Part shown: one piece after another, positions 12,475 to 23,413 of the stretch | How the letters are laid out: each line of letters starts with the position of its first letter | Position numbering within the stretch: position 1 is the first letter of the stretch | DNA from: Cryptomeria japonica | Lineage: Eukaryota; Streptophyta; Pinopsida; Cupressales; Cupressaceae | Assembly: GCF_030272615.1 (NCBI RefSeq) | Contig: NC_081410.1 | Span: 189,553,619-189,617,618 of the forward strand | Length of the DNA: 64,000 nt | Direction of reading: 5' to 3' | Notes under the pieces: model-generated | Databases searched by the model: none | Told to the model about the DNA's origin: nothing | What the model saw: only the letters and a program-made list of their open reading frames with translations | Made by a program: the position numbers and the translations under genes

Positions 12475-13868
12475 CTAATTTTTTCTCTCTAAGTGATCCA
12501 CCAAGGCATTCATATTTTGTGACGAAATTTTTAGGACCTCAAGACTGTGGTTCATGAAACTTTTCAAAGCCTTCTCAGTACAAGCAACCTGGATATTGAT
12601 ATTGTCTTTATCCTCCTCAGCTCATTCTTTCATAATTCTGATAACATCCTCCAAATGTTTCAAATCCCCTTTAATCAGATCTTTTTTCAACCAGTCCTCC
12701 ATCTCAATTTCCTCCTCGGCTTCACTGGTTTCCATCTCCTCATTCTTTTTCCTTGAATTTGTTTCTTTAATCAAATTGATTATCTTATTTTCCAAATCAC
12801 CCTATTTGCTCTGAATGCTAGTAATGTTGTCAATAACCCATTTCTGGAAGTTGAAGGATTCCAGAGTATAGTTACGGGCAGTATTCAGAATAGTATTCGC
12901 TGAATCCCTACCTTGCTCGATGCCCACAAAATTAGGGTTGTCTTCCTCCTTAGAATTCAGGGTGACATTCCTACTATCTGAGCCCATAGGGATAGAGTAA
13001 GGGTTTTTAGAGTTACCCCCTTCTTCCTCTTCACCAACCTTCTCATCCTTCTCACTCTCCATTTTTGTCTCACTATCCTTTCCCTTTTCCTCCTCTAAAT
13101 CATAGTGCACCTCCGTTTCCACATTATCTATTTCAGCTCTTTGTTTTTATGGGTAGGGGCATTAGGCTGATCCTCATCCGAATCAGAATATTTACAGCTC
13201 TCAGAAATGTATGCATTAGTGACCAAGGGATCATCTTTGCTAGCCCTAGCTTTCTCCTTTAGGTATTCATAAATGAGCAATATGAACCCCTGATGGGCCT
13301 ATAGGGTAAGAATTAGGCTTTTTAGCGTGATCAGCCAAACTCTCATTCAAAGAGGACGCTAAGTAATAAGGCAGGGAGATTTTAACCCCATGACGGAAGT
13401 GATTAAGGATTGCAAAATGATAGTTATAGATTTTAGTGAATCTACCATCAACAGTGAGAAACTCCATTAAAACCCTTAAAACTTTCTACCAGAAGGACTT
13501 TACCTGCTGGGGAATGTAGTAGGAAATGTTGTCTTTCTTTCCACGCTTGACCTTCTCATCCTCCTATTTCGGGAAGTTTTGAATGCTTCGGCTGCATACT
13601 TCCGGTCTCTATAGAATTTAGTACCCTCCTTCTAAAGACCCATGACCTCCACCACCAGGTCCTCATCAATTTTCCATATCTCCCCGAACAAGGTGACTCT
13701 GTTGTTGTTCCAGCCTTGGGCAAACCCATGTGACACCGAATTTCTACTTCCGTGTAGCTTTTCCATATAGTCAGTAAAGACATATCTATGAAGCCTTCTC
13801 CAAACTTTTCATTCACTCTTCCAGTTTTCGCAGCCAGGGGGCTCATTCCTATTTAAATTACCACCCAT
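12475..13868 (-). pseudogene. LINE ORF3: extra protein with coiled-coil tail
   Basis: Starts at MGGNLNRNEPPG (13868) and continues with one frameshift near 13560 and two more around 13130-13270. The N-terminal half (about 13800-13270) contains KIDEDLVVEVMGL and, after a frame change, LTVDGRFTKIYNYHFAILNH. It looks like a folded domain with a pattern also seen in the copia extra ORF at 35209. The C-terminal half is acidic, with runs such as EEEKGKDSETK, then a long Leu/Ile-periodic segment (12480-12830) that I read as a coiled coil. Stops interrupt at about 12811 and 12624. It lies after the RNase H domain of ORF2 in the same direction. The function is unknown. It could be a captured gene or part of an older element the LINE copied. 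Confidence 0.55.
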
Positions 13869-14240
13869 TTTGAACAACAAGTAGAAATACCCAAAGATGT
13901 ATTTCACAGTCTACAGGAATAACCCCAAGTTCTTGTGTAAAATTCTGGAATAATAGAACGAAGTCTCTTTCTTAGTTTTAAGGCTTATGTTAATGGCCGC
14001 ACAAAACCAACATTTATTATTATAATCCTCCTCACACATTTGATCATAGAAATGATGCCAAAAGACAATCATTAACTGACAGTTAATCTGCTCCCAAACT
14101 CTATCTTTGGAATTCAAACCCCATAAGATAATCATGATATTAACTTGATCCATTGATGCGATCAAAAAATAATTGCTCTCTAACATCTCTTTTACAATGG
14201 GTCTCTCCAATATATTTAACATCAACCTCTTAATTGACCC
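13869..14240 (-). other. Spacer between LINE RNase H and ORF3
   Basis: The RNase H frame stops just below 14240. An alternative minus-strand frame of 111 codons (13911-14246) spans the interval but has no domain. It has a weak Cys/His cluster (CWFCAA). I treat it as the ORF2 C-terminal tail plus spacer. Confidence 0.4.
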
Positions 14241-15600
14241 CTTCATTAGCTAAGAGGTCCGCAACCTTATTGCCTTCTCTTGGAGTATGGGTTATGATAA
14301 TACTAACATAATTATTTAATAATTTTTTAGCACTTTCAACTAAGTTAGTAATATTCCAAGAAATAAAACTAGTACCTTTAATGGCCTAGATGATATTTAG
14401 GGAGTCCCCTTCCAGCCAATTTTTTTAAAATTTGAACCCCTAAGCAAGCTGGAGGCTTTTTAGCATGGCCAGAGCTTTAGCCACGTGATTATTTTGGACC
14501 CCAAAAGGAGAAGCAATAGCCACAATATAGACACCTTGAGCATTTTTGATGACACCTCCACCACCAGACTTCCCAGGAGTGCCTTTAGCCACCCCATCAA
14601 AATTCACCTTTATCCAATCATGATCAGGAAAGCGCTAGACAATATTATCTCTCTTATTCTTATTGTCAGATCTGCAAACTTTGTGTATTAAGTTCCATTC
14701 AGTGAGGATGCCTTTTTCAGTTTCATTCATATCAGTAACAAGCCATTGCTTATTATTCCTGTGAGGAATATTTATGTTCTCTTTTATAGCCCTGCAAACT
14801 TTTTCAAAGACCACCTGAGAGGTGCACTTAGCTTCCCTAAATATTCTGTTATTTCTCTCCTTCCAAATTCCCCAGCAATTCATGGGGAGGATCATGGACC
14901 AAAGGTTCTTGATAAGATGACAATTGGTGGGGAAAGTCCATTGCCAAATAATTTCCTTGAGACTCTTGTTCATGACCCAATCAACTTTCCATTTCTCCCA
15001 CAACTTACTCCAAATTTCCCAAGTAAATGAGCCATGGAAAAATAGATGATCAACTGATTCTTCCTCTTTCTGGCAAAGCTCACACCTGTTAGGGAATTTG
15101 AAACCTCTTTGGACCAAATTGTCAATAGTCAGGATCCTATTATGAGTAGCAAGCCAAAGGAACATATTGACTTTAGGGATCAGAATTCTATTCCAAACTT
15201 TACCCCAAATGGGGTTACTGGTCTGAGAGAAAATGTTTTTGTAGGCAGAAGCAACCATAAATTCTCCTCTAGGATTACTTTTCCAGAGAAAAATATCTTC
15301 ATAGTCTTTGTTAATAGAAAAAGACATCAGCTCCTTTTGGAGCAGGGAAAATCTAGCATGTATAATATCAAGCCTCACCCAATTGTTCTCCTTCCAGTAG
15401 TCACATACCATAGGTCCAAACCTCCTTTTACATTCCTCAATAAATTGATTGTTTCCTTGACCAAAGAGAGATTCATTCTTCATCCAAGGATCCTCCCAAA
15501 ACCTTATTTTGTCACCTTTTCCTAGGTTCCATCCAGCTCCAGCTTTGGCCACTTTTATGGATTTGATAATACTATTCCAAATGAAGGATTCAACAGGGAT
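14240..15600 (-). pseudogene. LINE ORF2 C-terminus: Cys-rich and RNase H domains
   Basis: Reading on the minus strand, AGAGWNLGKGDKIRFWED opens the conserved post-RT linker. The Cys-rich zf-RVT motif follows (CELCQKEEESVDHLFFHG near 15060), then a plant-type RNase H: WIKVNFDGVAKG (near 14620, first Asp), LEGDSLNII (near 14410, second Asp), HTPREGNKVADLLANEG (near 14270, last Asp). The first part is one clean frame, 15552-14635; the RNase H part has stops near 14445, 14430 and 14235. RNase H would remove RNA from the RNA:DNA hybrid. Its presence is typical of one plant L1 subgroup. Confidence 0.85.
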
Positions 15601-16860
15601 GTCTTCAAAGTTAAACTTACATCTTGGATAGACTGATTCTGAATATATTTGTCAAACCAGATTTGGTTCCAATCTTTCTTGATGTCATAAGCTCTCCATA
15701 ATTGTTGAAGGCCTTTGATAATTATATTCACTTTCAAATTATGGATCAATTTTCTCATGCTCTCTGCCAAGATGGTGAAAAGAATAGGAGATATGGGATC
15801 TCCTTGTCTGAGCCCCCTTGATGATTTAAAGAATTTTGTAGGAGATCCATTAATGAGAATAGAAAACATAGGAGTGGAGATCAGCTCTCTGATAATTTTG
15901 ATTATCTTCTCATCAAATCCAAAAGCCTCCATAATTCTGAAAAGAACTTGCCAATCCACTCTATCATAAGCTTTCGCCAAATCCAACTTTATCAAAAATC
16001 CTTCTTTATTAGCAGCATTGAGGGAATGAATATTCTCATGCACAAGAATGATAGAGTCCAAAATCTGCCTACCAGGAACAAAACCTTTCTTCTCCTCAGA
16101 TATGATGAAGGGGAGGATAGCCAAAATTCTAGTAGTCAAAACTTTGAATATGATCTTATAAAAAGAGTTACATAGACTTATTGGCCTAAATTTTCCCATT
16201 GAATTTGCCCTAGTAACTTTAGGAATTAATGCAATAAAAGTGGAATTGAATTCCTTAAGGATTCTTTTAGAGCCAAAAAATTCTTTTACCGCATTGACCG
16301 TATCTTCTCCCACAATATGCCAGAATTCCTAGAAGAAAAACATAGGGAATCCATCAGGACCCGGTGCTTTATCCCCTTGAAAAGAAAAGACAACTTTTTA
16401 ATTTCTCCAGCAGAAGGGATAGCAGAGAGGGCCTTATTCTGATTAGGAATAATGATCTTGGGAATGATATTAAACAAATCTTGTTGTTGGGTATAATCAA
16501 TATCCTTGTTCCTGGTGAGGAGCTGAGAGAAGAAACTAACAACTTCATCCTTGATTTCATCCTTGTTAAGAAGAATTTTGTCCTCAACAATTAATCTGGA
16601 GATTTTGTTCGCAGCTTTATGTTTCAAAGAAGTCATGTGGAAAAATTTAGTGTTTCTGTCCCCAGCCTCCAACCAAATCGCCCTAGATCTCTGCCTCCAA
16701 TAGATTTCCTCCCTAGAAATGATGTTGTGAAGTTTGACTAGTACATTATCTTCCATAGCTTTGGGATACTTTTTATAGCCCTCTTTCTGTATTGAGTTTT
16801 GGATATGTTCAAGTTCCTCCTTCAACTTTTTCTTTGAATCAAAAATATCACCAAAGACCC
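15600..16860 (-). pseudogene. LINE ORF2 reverse transcriptase, active site deleted
   Basis: The connector motif EEIYWRQRSRAIWLEAGDR (near 16710) leads into RT blocks: TFIALIPKV, FRPISLCNSFYKI (near 16180), KLDLAKAYDRVDW (first catalytic Asp, near 15960) and SSRGLRQGDPISPILF (near 15810). The next expected block, (F/Y)ADD, is absent. The protein runs from IHNLKVNIIIKGLQ (near 15715) straight into the post-RT linker, so roughly 200 or more residues of palm and thumb are missing. A frameshift near 16370 and another near 15590 add to the damage. The enzyme cannot be active. Confidence 0.85.
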
Positions 16861-16979
16861 TCTTGTTCCATATCTTAATGTTGACTTTGATATTTTAAAG
16901 TTTTTTAGCAACTTTATACATGGCAGTTCCATTCACATCAATATTCCACTAGTTGGCAATAGATTTTTCAAGATAAGGG

Positions 16980-17731
16980 TGAGAAATCCACATCTTCTCA
17001 AACCAGAAAGGGAAACTCTAGTTATTCTTAAAGTTATCAACAACAAAAGAAATGGGATAATGATCTAAACTAATTCTATTAATAATAGATAGGGAGCATC
17101 TATGAGAAAGAATCCAATCATTAGTAACAAGGGATCTATCAAGTCTTACCTGAATGAGGTCTTCACCATCCCTTCGGTTAGACCAGGTGTAGGAAGCTCC
17201 ATTAAGATCCATATCAATAAGAGCATTGACATTGATAAAGTCCATCAAGTCAGATCTGCTATTCGGTTGAGCTTGAATTCCCCTAGATTTATTAGTGCCT
17301 TGCAGAGGAGTATTGAAGTCTCCCATCACAACCCAATTGTTCCTAGGGAAAGATCTTTTTTGCTGGATTTTATCCCAAAATTTGCTTCTAGCAGATTTGG
17401 AATTAGGGGCATAGATATTGGTAATCACACATTCCTTTCCTTCATAGATGCTTTTAACTTTCATGGATATTATGTTACCATCTTCATCAATCATTTCTCC
17501 TAAAATAGTTTTCTTGTTCCAGAATATTGCTACCCCACTAGATGCCCCATTCGAGCTAGTACCACAAACCCCTCCATTTTTAAAGAAGTTTAAATTCTCC
17601 ACTTTCTCCTTACTCATTTTGGTTTCCTGAACAAGGATAATATCCGGTTTTTGGTCTCAAATGAGATTCCATAATATATCCTATTTATTGAGACCATTTA
17701 GGCCTCTTATATTCCATGATATTACCTTCAT
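16980..17731 (-). pseudogene. LINE ORF2 endonuclease (APE type)
   Basis: Start chosen at ATG 17731 because it gives MKVISWNIRGLNG, the canonical N-terminus with the catalytic Asn. VQETK (Glu) follows, then NIYAP, VVMGDFNTPL, GASYTWSNRR, VRLDRSL and a final SLDHYPI where the family has SDH. Two stops lie near 17681 and 17660. This domain nicks the target DNA to prime reverse transcription. It begins 69 bases after the extended ORF1 frame ends. The rest of the fold is in one frame from 17617 to 17018. Confidence 0.88.
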
Positions 17732-17799
17732 TTGGAAACCTGAGGGCAGGATTCCTTTATAGTTCGCTGCCTTCCATTAGCTATGTTTTGCTTGCTCTC

Positions 17800-18843
17800 C
17801 TAGTCCCTATGACATTTCATAGTTTTACGTCCCAGCGGGGATTTTGAGGCACCAAAATTAGCCTTGGACCTGGTCCTAGTTTTCACCCCACTAAGGCCTC
17901 CTGCCTTGTTTTTTTTCTTTTTTCCATTCCCTGTTATGTCTTCTTCTTGTTCCTCTCTAGGCTTGTCTTGCATATTACTCCATAGTTCTCCTCTTTTCTG
18001 GGATGATGTGGGCGTATCAACTCCAATAATTTGGAATAACGCATTTAGATTTACCTGAGGCGATCCAAACTTGTTACTCCTTCCAAGTTTAATTTCATGT
18101 CCTTCAAATTCATCTAAGCACTATTCATCTCTTTTTGTTATAGAAACTTGAGGGACCTCATGATGAGAGTTAGTGATATTCTTGATCTCACCATCTTTAA
18201 GTATCTCTTCACTGATATCATTCTCCTCCTCCTGAATCTGTAGAGCCTCAAAAGTATTGACTATTTTGATCTCAAACTCCCTGATTTCCTTCTTTTTATC
18301 CTCCTTCAAAGGGGGGTTCTTAGGAGGGTCATTAATATCTCCTTCTGATAGTTCTGGTATATTACCAGGACATCCTCTTATTCCTTCCACTTTGTTATCT
18401 TCCTTATTATTATTCTTTTCTTTCCAAACCTGTTTGTGGGTGTTTACCGTCACAGGGTTTTTAGGGTTGCTAGGGTAGGCCTTAGCCCAGTGACCAACTT
18501 TTTTGCAAGAAAAGCACACAAAGGGGAGTGATTCAAACTCTATTGTTTGTTCCCATACTCCAAGTTTGGAACTTATATCAATAGCGCTAGGAAGGTCCAT
18601 CTTCTGCAAAATATTGACACAAATGCGCGCATAAACCAATCTTTTGCGAGCTGCAGTCATTGGATCTATCGTAACAAGCTCCCCAAGGAGTTAGCAATTC
18701 CTAAGAAGACATCCTCCACCCAAAATTCCATCGGCAGTCTTGACAGCCTTACCCAGACTGGAATCATAGGCACAATCTCATGTTTTGATGTTATGACTAA
18801 GTGGATTCAAGACTTAACCCTTTTGTTGATTGAGGTCTTATAG
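17800..18843 (-). pseudogene. LINE ORF1, CCHC nucleic-acid-binding protein
   Basis: The N-terminus is missing. The visible part starts in a DUF4283-like region (VWVRLSRLPMEFWVEDVF near 18760), then a one-base frameshift at about 18693 and KRLVYARICVNI. The knuckle FVCFSCKKVGHWAKAY (about 18520-18475) has its last Cys changed to Tyr. The tail is acidic, then basic, and stays open to 17800 if one TAG at about 18121 is ignored. ORF1 proteins coat LINE RNA and carry it to the nucleus. Knuckle loss plus the frameshift make this copy inactive. Confidence 0.8.
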
Positions 18844-20400
18844 AAGTCCTATTTTAATTTATGATATATTTATTTATGAGATAGATTGTGTCAAATCATT
18901 AAATCTATCTTAGATGTGTATGAGGTTGTTGTTATCCTTTTTTTGGTACCCATAGGTTGGTGGTGTCTAGGTGCAAGTTAGGGGGAGTGGCTTCTAAGCG
19001 AGTGTCGAGGCCCAAAGTGGCTACCAAAATCATTCATTGGAAGTTCCTTTAATCAAGTGATAACATGAAATTAAATAAATTAAGGGGTGGGTAGAATAAA
19101 TATTAATAAGATAATTGTTGGTGCTTCATTCATGCCTTGTTGTCTTGCATAAATAGAGGATGAGATCTCATAGCTTGGAGTGCTCATTTAGATCCAGGAT
19201 GATATTGGGAAGGCTTCTATGGGCAATCAACTTCCTTGCCTCCATGGAAGGATTGTTTGGTTCCACATATGTAGTCAAATGGGCATCGAGGTCTGGAGTT
19301 TGGAGAGGGTCAGACTACTAGGGAAACCCATTTTGATGCCATATGATGACAATCTTCCCTAGTTGTAGCTTGGTACCCTATCCTATGTGGTGTTGTGCAG
19401 AAGCCTCTGATGGTCTATGTTATGCATGGTTCTAGTCCTCACATTATTGCATTCATGTGTTCATTGCATTCCCTTGGTTGTGTTAGTGTCATCCTCAGTG
19501 GTATGTTTGGTGTGTGGGGCCTTATGTCATTCTCTAGAGCATGGAGGGGTGGACCATTTTGGTTCCACATGGTCGGGTGGTTGTTACTTTCTTCCATTGG
19601 GAATTTTAGTGATATGTTCATGAACTTCATGGATGGACTATGTCTCCTTCAGTTGCAAGCACTTTGGAATTAGGTTGTGAGTTGTACGTCCTTGTGTAAT
19701 GTTTCATTCATGCATCTATAATATATTTCCATTAACAATCATTATGTTATATGAACACTCTCCTTGAGAGGATGATGTAAAGTATATTTAATGTAGTGAT
19801 GTTAACTATGTGGTTGTTTTGTGAGTTTAGATAGTAAGGTGTTGGTACCACCTATCCCTTATGAATGATTAGGTTCTTAGTGAGCGAATGTTAGTTGTAA
19901 TACATAAAATTTTATTTCATAAGCATAGTTTCATTTATTTAAGTTCAATTGCTATGGTTATATGATAGTGTGGAAAGTAATCTTAGGAACATTTATATTT
20001 GGGATTTAAAATGAACCTAGTTTTTATCATGTAATTTAGTTCTTATATTTTATCATTTCTATGTGAAGATTCATCTATTTATGTTAAGGAATTATGTTAT
20101 ATAATGGTTAGTTTAGATTTGCTTCTTATGCCTTAGTAAGTGTTAGCATTGCCTTGTAGTGATGTTAGGTGACCTTAGAGGACATAGGTGTTATTGTTTT
20201 AAATTGTTTCTTCTTGTGCTTACATAAGTTATTCTCATGTTAAATATTATGTTATTCATTATTATAGTTTAATGAGTTTATGTATCTCTTTAGAAAAAAA
20301 ATATGTTTATCTCTTGAGGTTAGTTAGATGTGTTATCCTTTGGGGTTCCTTAGCAAGGCATTACAAATCCCTTTATAGTACTAAATGAAAAATCTAATAA
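18844..20400. other. No gene recognised; possible old LTR or leader
   Basis: A GCATAAATAGAGG box at about 19147 could be a TATA box, and the text around 18950-19260 has the mixed G-rich character seen in other LTRs here, but no TG..CA limits are visible. The 92-codon frame at 19395-19673 has no domain. From 19680 to 20370 the DNA is AT-rich and stop-rich. Confidence 0.35.
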
Positions 20401-20499
20401 AGATAATTCACTTGAACACATTGGATTTGAAGCAGTGGCTAATGATATAATTTATCTTGAATTAGATCTAGAGGTAATGGAACTATAAGTTTGGTATGT

Positions 20500-21640
20500 T
20501 GATCCGGATAATTGTGAAGTAGACCTTGAAGGAGAACTTTGATACACTCTTGAAGATATGGACATTGCAAGGACAAAGTGGAAAGAATATAAGATCAAAT
20601 TCAATAAGGCAAAGAAGAAAATTGTCAAACTAAAATATTAGATTGAAGGAAGAAAAGAATATGAAGTCAAACTCAAGAAGATAGAAGATGAAACAATTAA
20701 CCAAAAAGTTCAAGTTGAAGAAGGCATGAAGATTTCTAATTGCTTGGATTCCAAGCTCCATAACAAAACTACTAAATGTACTAAGTTGGAGGAAGAGATT
20801 GTTAATTTGAGAAGAAAATTGAAAAATGAAAAAGAATAGATAGACAAAAGCTTAAAAATAAAAGGTGGTAACAATATCCTTGATGAGATACTCACTTGTC
20901 AAAAACCACAAAGGGACAAGGATGGTTTTGGTTTTAAGAAGGGGGAAAGCTCTAAAACAAATAAGGTTGAAGATAAGATAGAGAAGAAGGAAGAAGAGGT
21001 ATGTGATGAACCTAATAAGACTAATTACAAGAAGATTAACTTTAGTTAGCTCTAAAACTAGATGAATAAATTCAAAAGACATACTCCTAAAGAGACTTCT
21101 CCGACTAGTTACTCTCAATAATTAAAGCTAATTTTTATTTCTACAAAAAGTTTGAGCATGAGCCTATTGAATGTATAAGCAATATGAGTGTGAATTCATT
21201 TAGGCCCAAAAAAATATGCTATGAATTCTCAATATTTTCATGGTTAGTGCTATTGTTGCAATAATTTTGGTCACAAGGCTAATGACTATAGAAGTAAGAT
21301 GAGGAAAAATTACATGGGCATTAACAATGCTATGACATACCATTCTTTTTTATGGTTACTGCTATAGATGAAATAAGTTTGGTCATAGGGGTGTTGATTG
21401 TATATCCAATGTGAGGAGAAGTGGATGTGCTTTATAACATTATATTACCTACTATAAATACAATAAACCATGATACATTGCAAGGTTTTGTAGGGGGTAG
21501 ACTATGAGATCTTCTTCTCCACAAGAGAAGGTTGATCTGATTCAATAAAAGGACATGTATAAGATATGGAAAAAGAAGGAAGATAATTAAGTAAAGGATG
21601 GTTCTGTTCTTTGATTGGTACAAAGAAATCCCTTAAAATT
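20500..21640 (+). pseudogene. Copia gag: coiled coil plus degenerate zinc knuckles
   Basis: A long Lys/Glu-rich heptad region (20540-20860, e.g. KLEEEIVNLRRKLKNEKE) is followed by NNILDEILTCQKPQRDKDGF. That motif is typical of a plant copia gag class with the pattern LDEIL..Q...DK.G.G(F/Y). CCHC knuckles follow at 21248-21289 (CYCCNNFGHKANDY, last Cys lost) and 21359-21401 (CYR*NKFGHRGVDC, stop in place of Cys), with a third wrecked knuckle near 21450. In retroelements such a gag forms the particle and binds RNA. Stops are frequent and protease, integrase and RT are missing. Confidence 0.7.
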
Positions 21641-21939
21641 CAAATGAAAGCATAGAGTTAAGTGGAAATATTCAATGCATATGTTTCATCCCCCAAATTT
21701 GAGGTTTCTTTTTGGGATGAAAACTATTCTAATTGTATTTAAGAGATGCATAATTGCATTGAGGTGATGATGAAGACAAGAATATGTGCTTTTGAATGAA
21801 AAAAAGAAGAGAAAATGATTCAAGTGATGTTGTAGATGTTAGATTGTGTAAGAAACATATGTTGTGAATGAAGAAAATATTGAAGGATATCATAGTGGTA
21901 TATGAAACAAGTTCTAAATATGTCAAAGAATTTGGTGAT
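21641..21939 (+). other. Deletion zone between gag and RNase H tail
   Basis: About 300 bases with no recognisable pol blocks lie between the gag remnant and the RNase H C-terminus. Protease, integrase and RT, usually about 3.5 kb, must have been lost by deletion. The exact breakpoint is not visible. Confidence 0.5.
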
Positions 21940-22110
21940 GCATTCAAAGAATAAATATATATATTTCTATCGAGTATCATTTCCTAAGAGAGAAGGTTGA
22001 AAAACAAGAAGTTAGATTGGACTATATTCCTACAAAGGATCAGATTGTAGACGTTTTCACAACATCTCTTTCAAAATATACATTTAGGTTTCTCAAGAAG
22101 AAGCTAGGGG
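21940..22110 (+). pseudogene. Copia RNase H C-terminal fragment
   Basis: Reads IEYHFLREKVEKQEVRLDYI, then PTKDQIVDVFTTSLSKY and FRFLKKKLGVL with a stop. This is the standard copia pol end, where the family usually has PTKEQ.ADI.TK.L. It lies directly against the LTR that begins at 22111, so LTR A is the 3' LTR of this truncated element. Confidence 0.8.
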
Positions 22111-23413
22111 TGTTGTATTTGTGTGAATGTTGTCATTGATGTCAAACTCAGTAATCTAGTTAGGACCAGATGTGGTACATTGTTTTTAAGTTATTGGAAG
22201 CAATTTTGGTATTGTAGGTCGAGCATCAATGGAAGACAGGTATTTATGTGATATGAAGCAGTAAGGCATAAATGATCTACTAGAGTCATTTATTAAAGAT
22301 CCTCTTCTCCAGAATCTTGTGTTGTGCTTATCTTGGTTTGTATCTAGTTCCGACATCAGTGGTACCACTCACAGAAGTTATATTAGTTGTATTGTTTGTA
22401 TCATGTATCAATCACTATCCGAATGATTATATTTCATCATGCTTTATCTTGGAGTTGAGAGTTGTTGTACTTGGAAGTTGTGCTTATGGGTTCGGTAGAC
22501 CCCCTTTTCATTCTGGTTATTAAGGCATACATTTTGGTAAATGGAGTTTGTGAAAGAAGTGTGTAAGTGGTTGGTTTAGGCCAACTTATTTATCCTATTT
22601 TTGGTCGAGGCATGTCTTGGATAATGTGTTGATCTGAGCAACATATCATTGTGTAAATCATTTGTGCTTGGCTAACATAGTATCTTGGTATATGTTCTTA
22701 TCGGTATATATATATAGAAGGTGTGTGAAATGAAGTAACAAGTATGTGAAGAGTATGAGATAGAAGAAAGTAGAGTATGTGTGGTATAGTAGAGTAAGAA
22801 GTATGTGAGTGATAAAATTGTAAGCAACATAGTAGTTAGTGTGAGTAGTATATGAATGAAGGAGTATATACCGGAGTCAGGGTGTAGATAGTGTTACAGT
22901 AATCCTTTACCAGACCTACAACAAGTGATTGGTTTGGCAGAGTAGTGCAGTAATCCCTTATTGGACTTGTTGAAATTGATTGTGGACAATGGTACAATGA
23001 TCCCTTACCAGGTTAGTTGTGAGTTTTGTGAGTTGTTATCTGAGCTTAATCTAGAATTGACCTCATGCTTTAGGAGATGCAATTTTTCTTACTTCAATTA
23101 TTTTCTATTGCATTGAGCATTCCACCAGTGAGTCAATTTTGTATCTAGTAGTGAGATACCCCTTTTGTAAACACCATATAACTAGTTATATTAGCTTGAG
23201 AGCTAACACTCTATATGGTTTTTCCCATTTGGGTTTTTGACATATAAAATCTGGTGTTCAATTTGTGGTTGCGTTATTTGTTTATTTTGTATTTTCTATT
23301 TCATGTTGATGAGCTTAGTTGATGAAATTTATATATTAGTAAAATCTTTAAAAATTCTGGGAATACTGATTCAACCCCCCTCTCAATATTTCATTCCATT
23401 CAACCAATTCAAA
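22111..23413 (+). repeat. Copia LTR A
   Basis: Starts TGTTGTATTTGTGTGAATG with the U3 motif TTGTCATTGATGTCAA at about 22130, and has a TATA run at 22705-22716. The R-region hairpin GGTTTTTCCC..TTTGGG lies near 23217-23243 and the C-rich U5 motif near 23368-23390. It ends around CCAATTCAA (expected CAACA). It matches LTR B (37017-38033) along its length, except for about 300 bp that B lacks. It is the 3' LTR of the fragment ending at 22110 and also the 5' LTR of the sequence that follows, a tandem arrangement typical of LTR-LTR recombination. Confidence 0.85.
22705..22716 (+). promoter_or_regulatory. Probable TATA box of LTR A
   Basis: A TATATATATA run between U3 and the R hairpin, followed by GAAGGTGTGTG. 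The segment 22525-22823 that contains it is absent from LTR B. Assigned by position and sequence only. Confidence 0.5.

Larger units (their letters stand above)
12080..18843 (-). mobile_element. L1-type LINE, 5' truncated and decayed
   Basis: A non-LTR retrotransposon read on the minus strand: ORF1 (18843-17800), ORF2 (from 17731), an extra ORF3 (13868-12475) and a 3' tail near 12080 that is A-rich with AATAAAA-like signals. ORF1 begins in the middle of its domain, so the 5' end was probably lost by incomplete target-primed reverse transcription. A catalytic block of the reverse transcriptase is missing, and frameshifts and stops occur throughout, so it is not autonomous. I could not find a convincing target-site duplication, so the limits are good to a few tens of bases. 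Confidence 0.85.

Noticed and set aside
12554-12814. Plus-strand frames opposite LINE ORF3 (also 13065-13262, 14746-15525, 17102-17503)
   Set aside because: They are antisense shadows of the minus-strand LINE frames, which carry recognisable domains.
19395-19673. A 92-codon plus-strand frame with hydrophobic segments
   Set aside because: No family match, overlaps other frames on both strands, and the region is otherwise non-coding.
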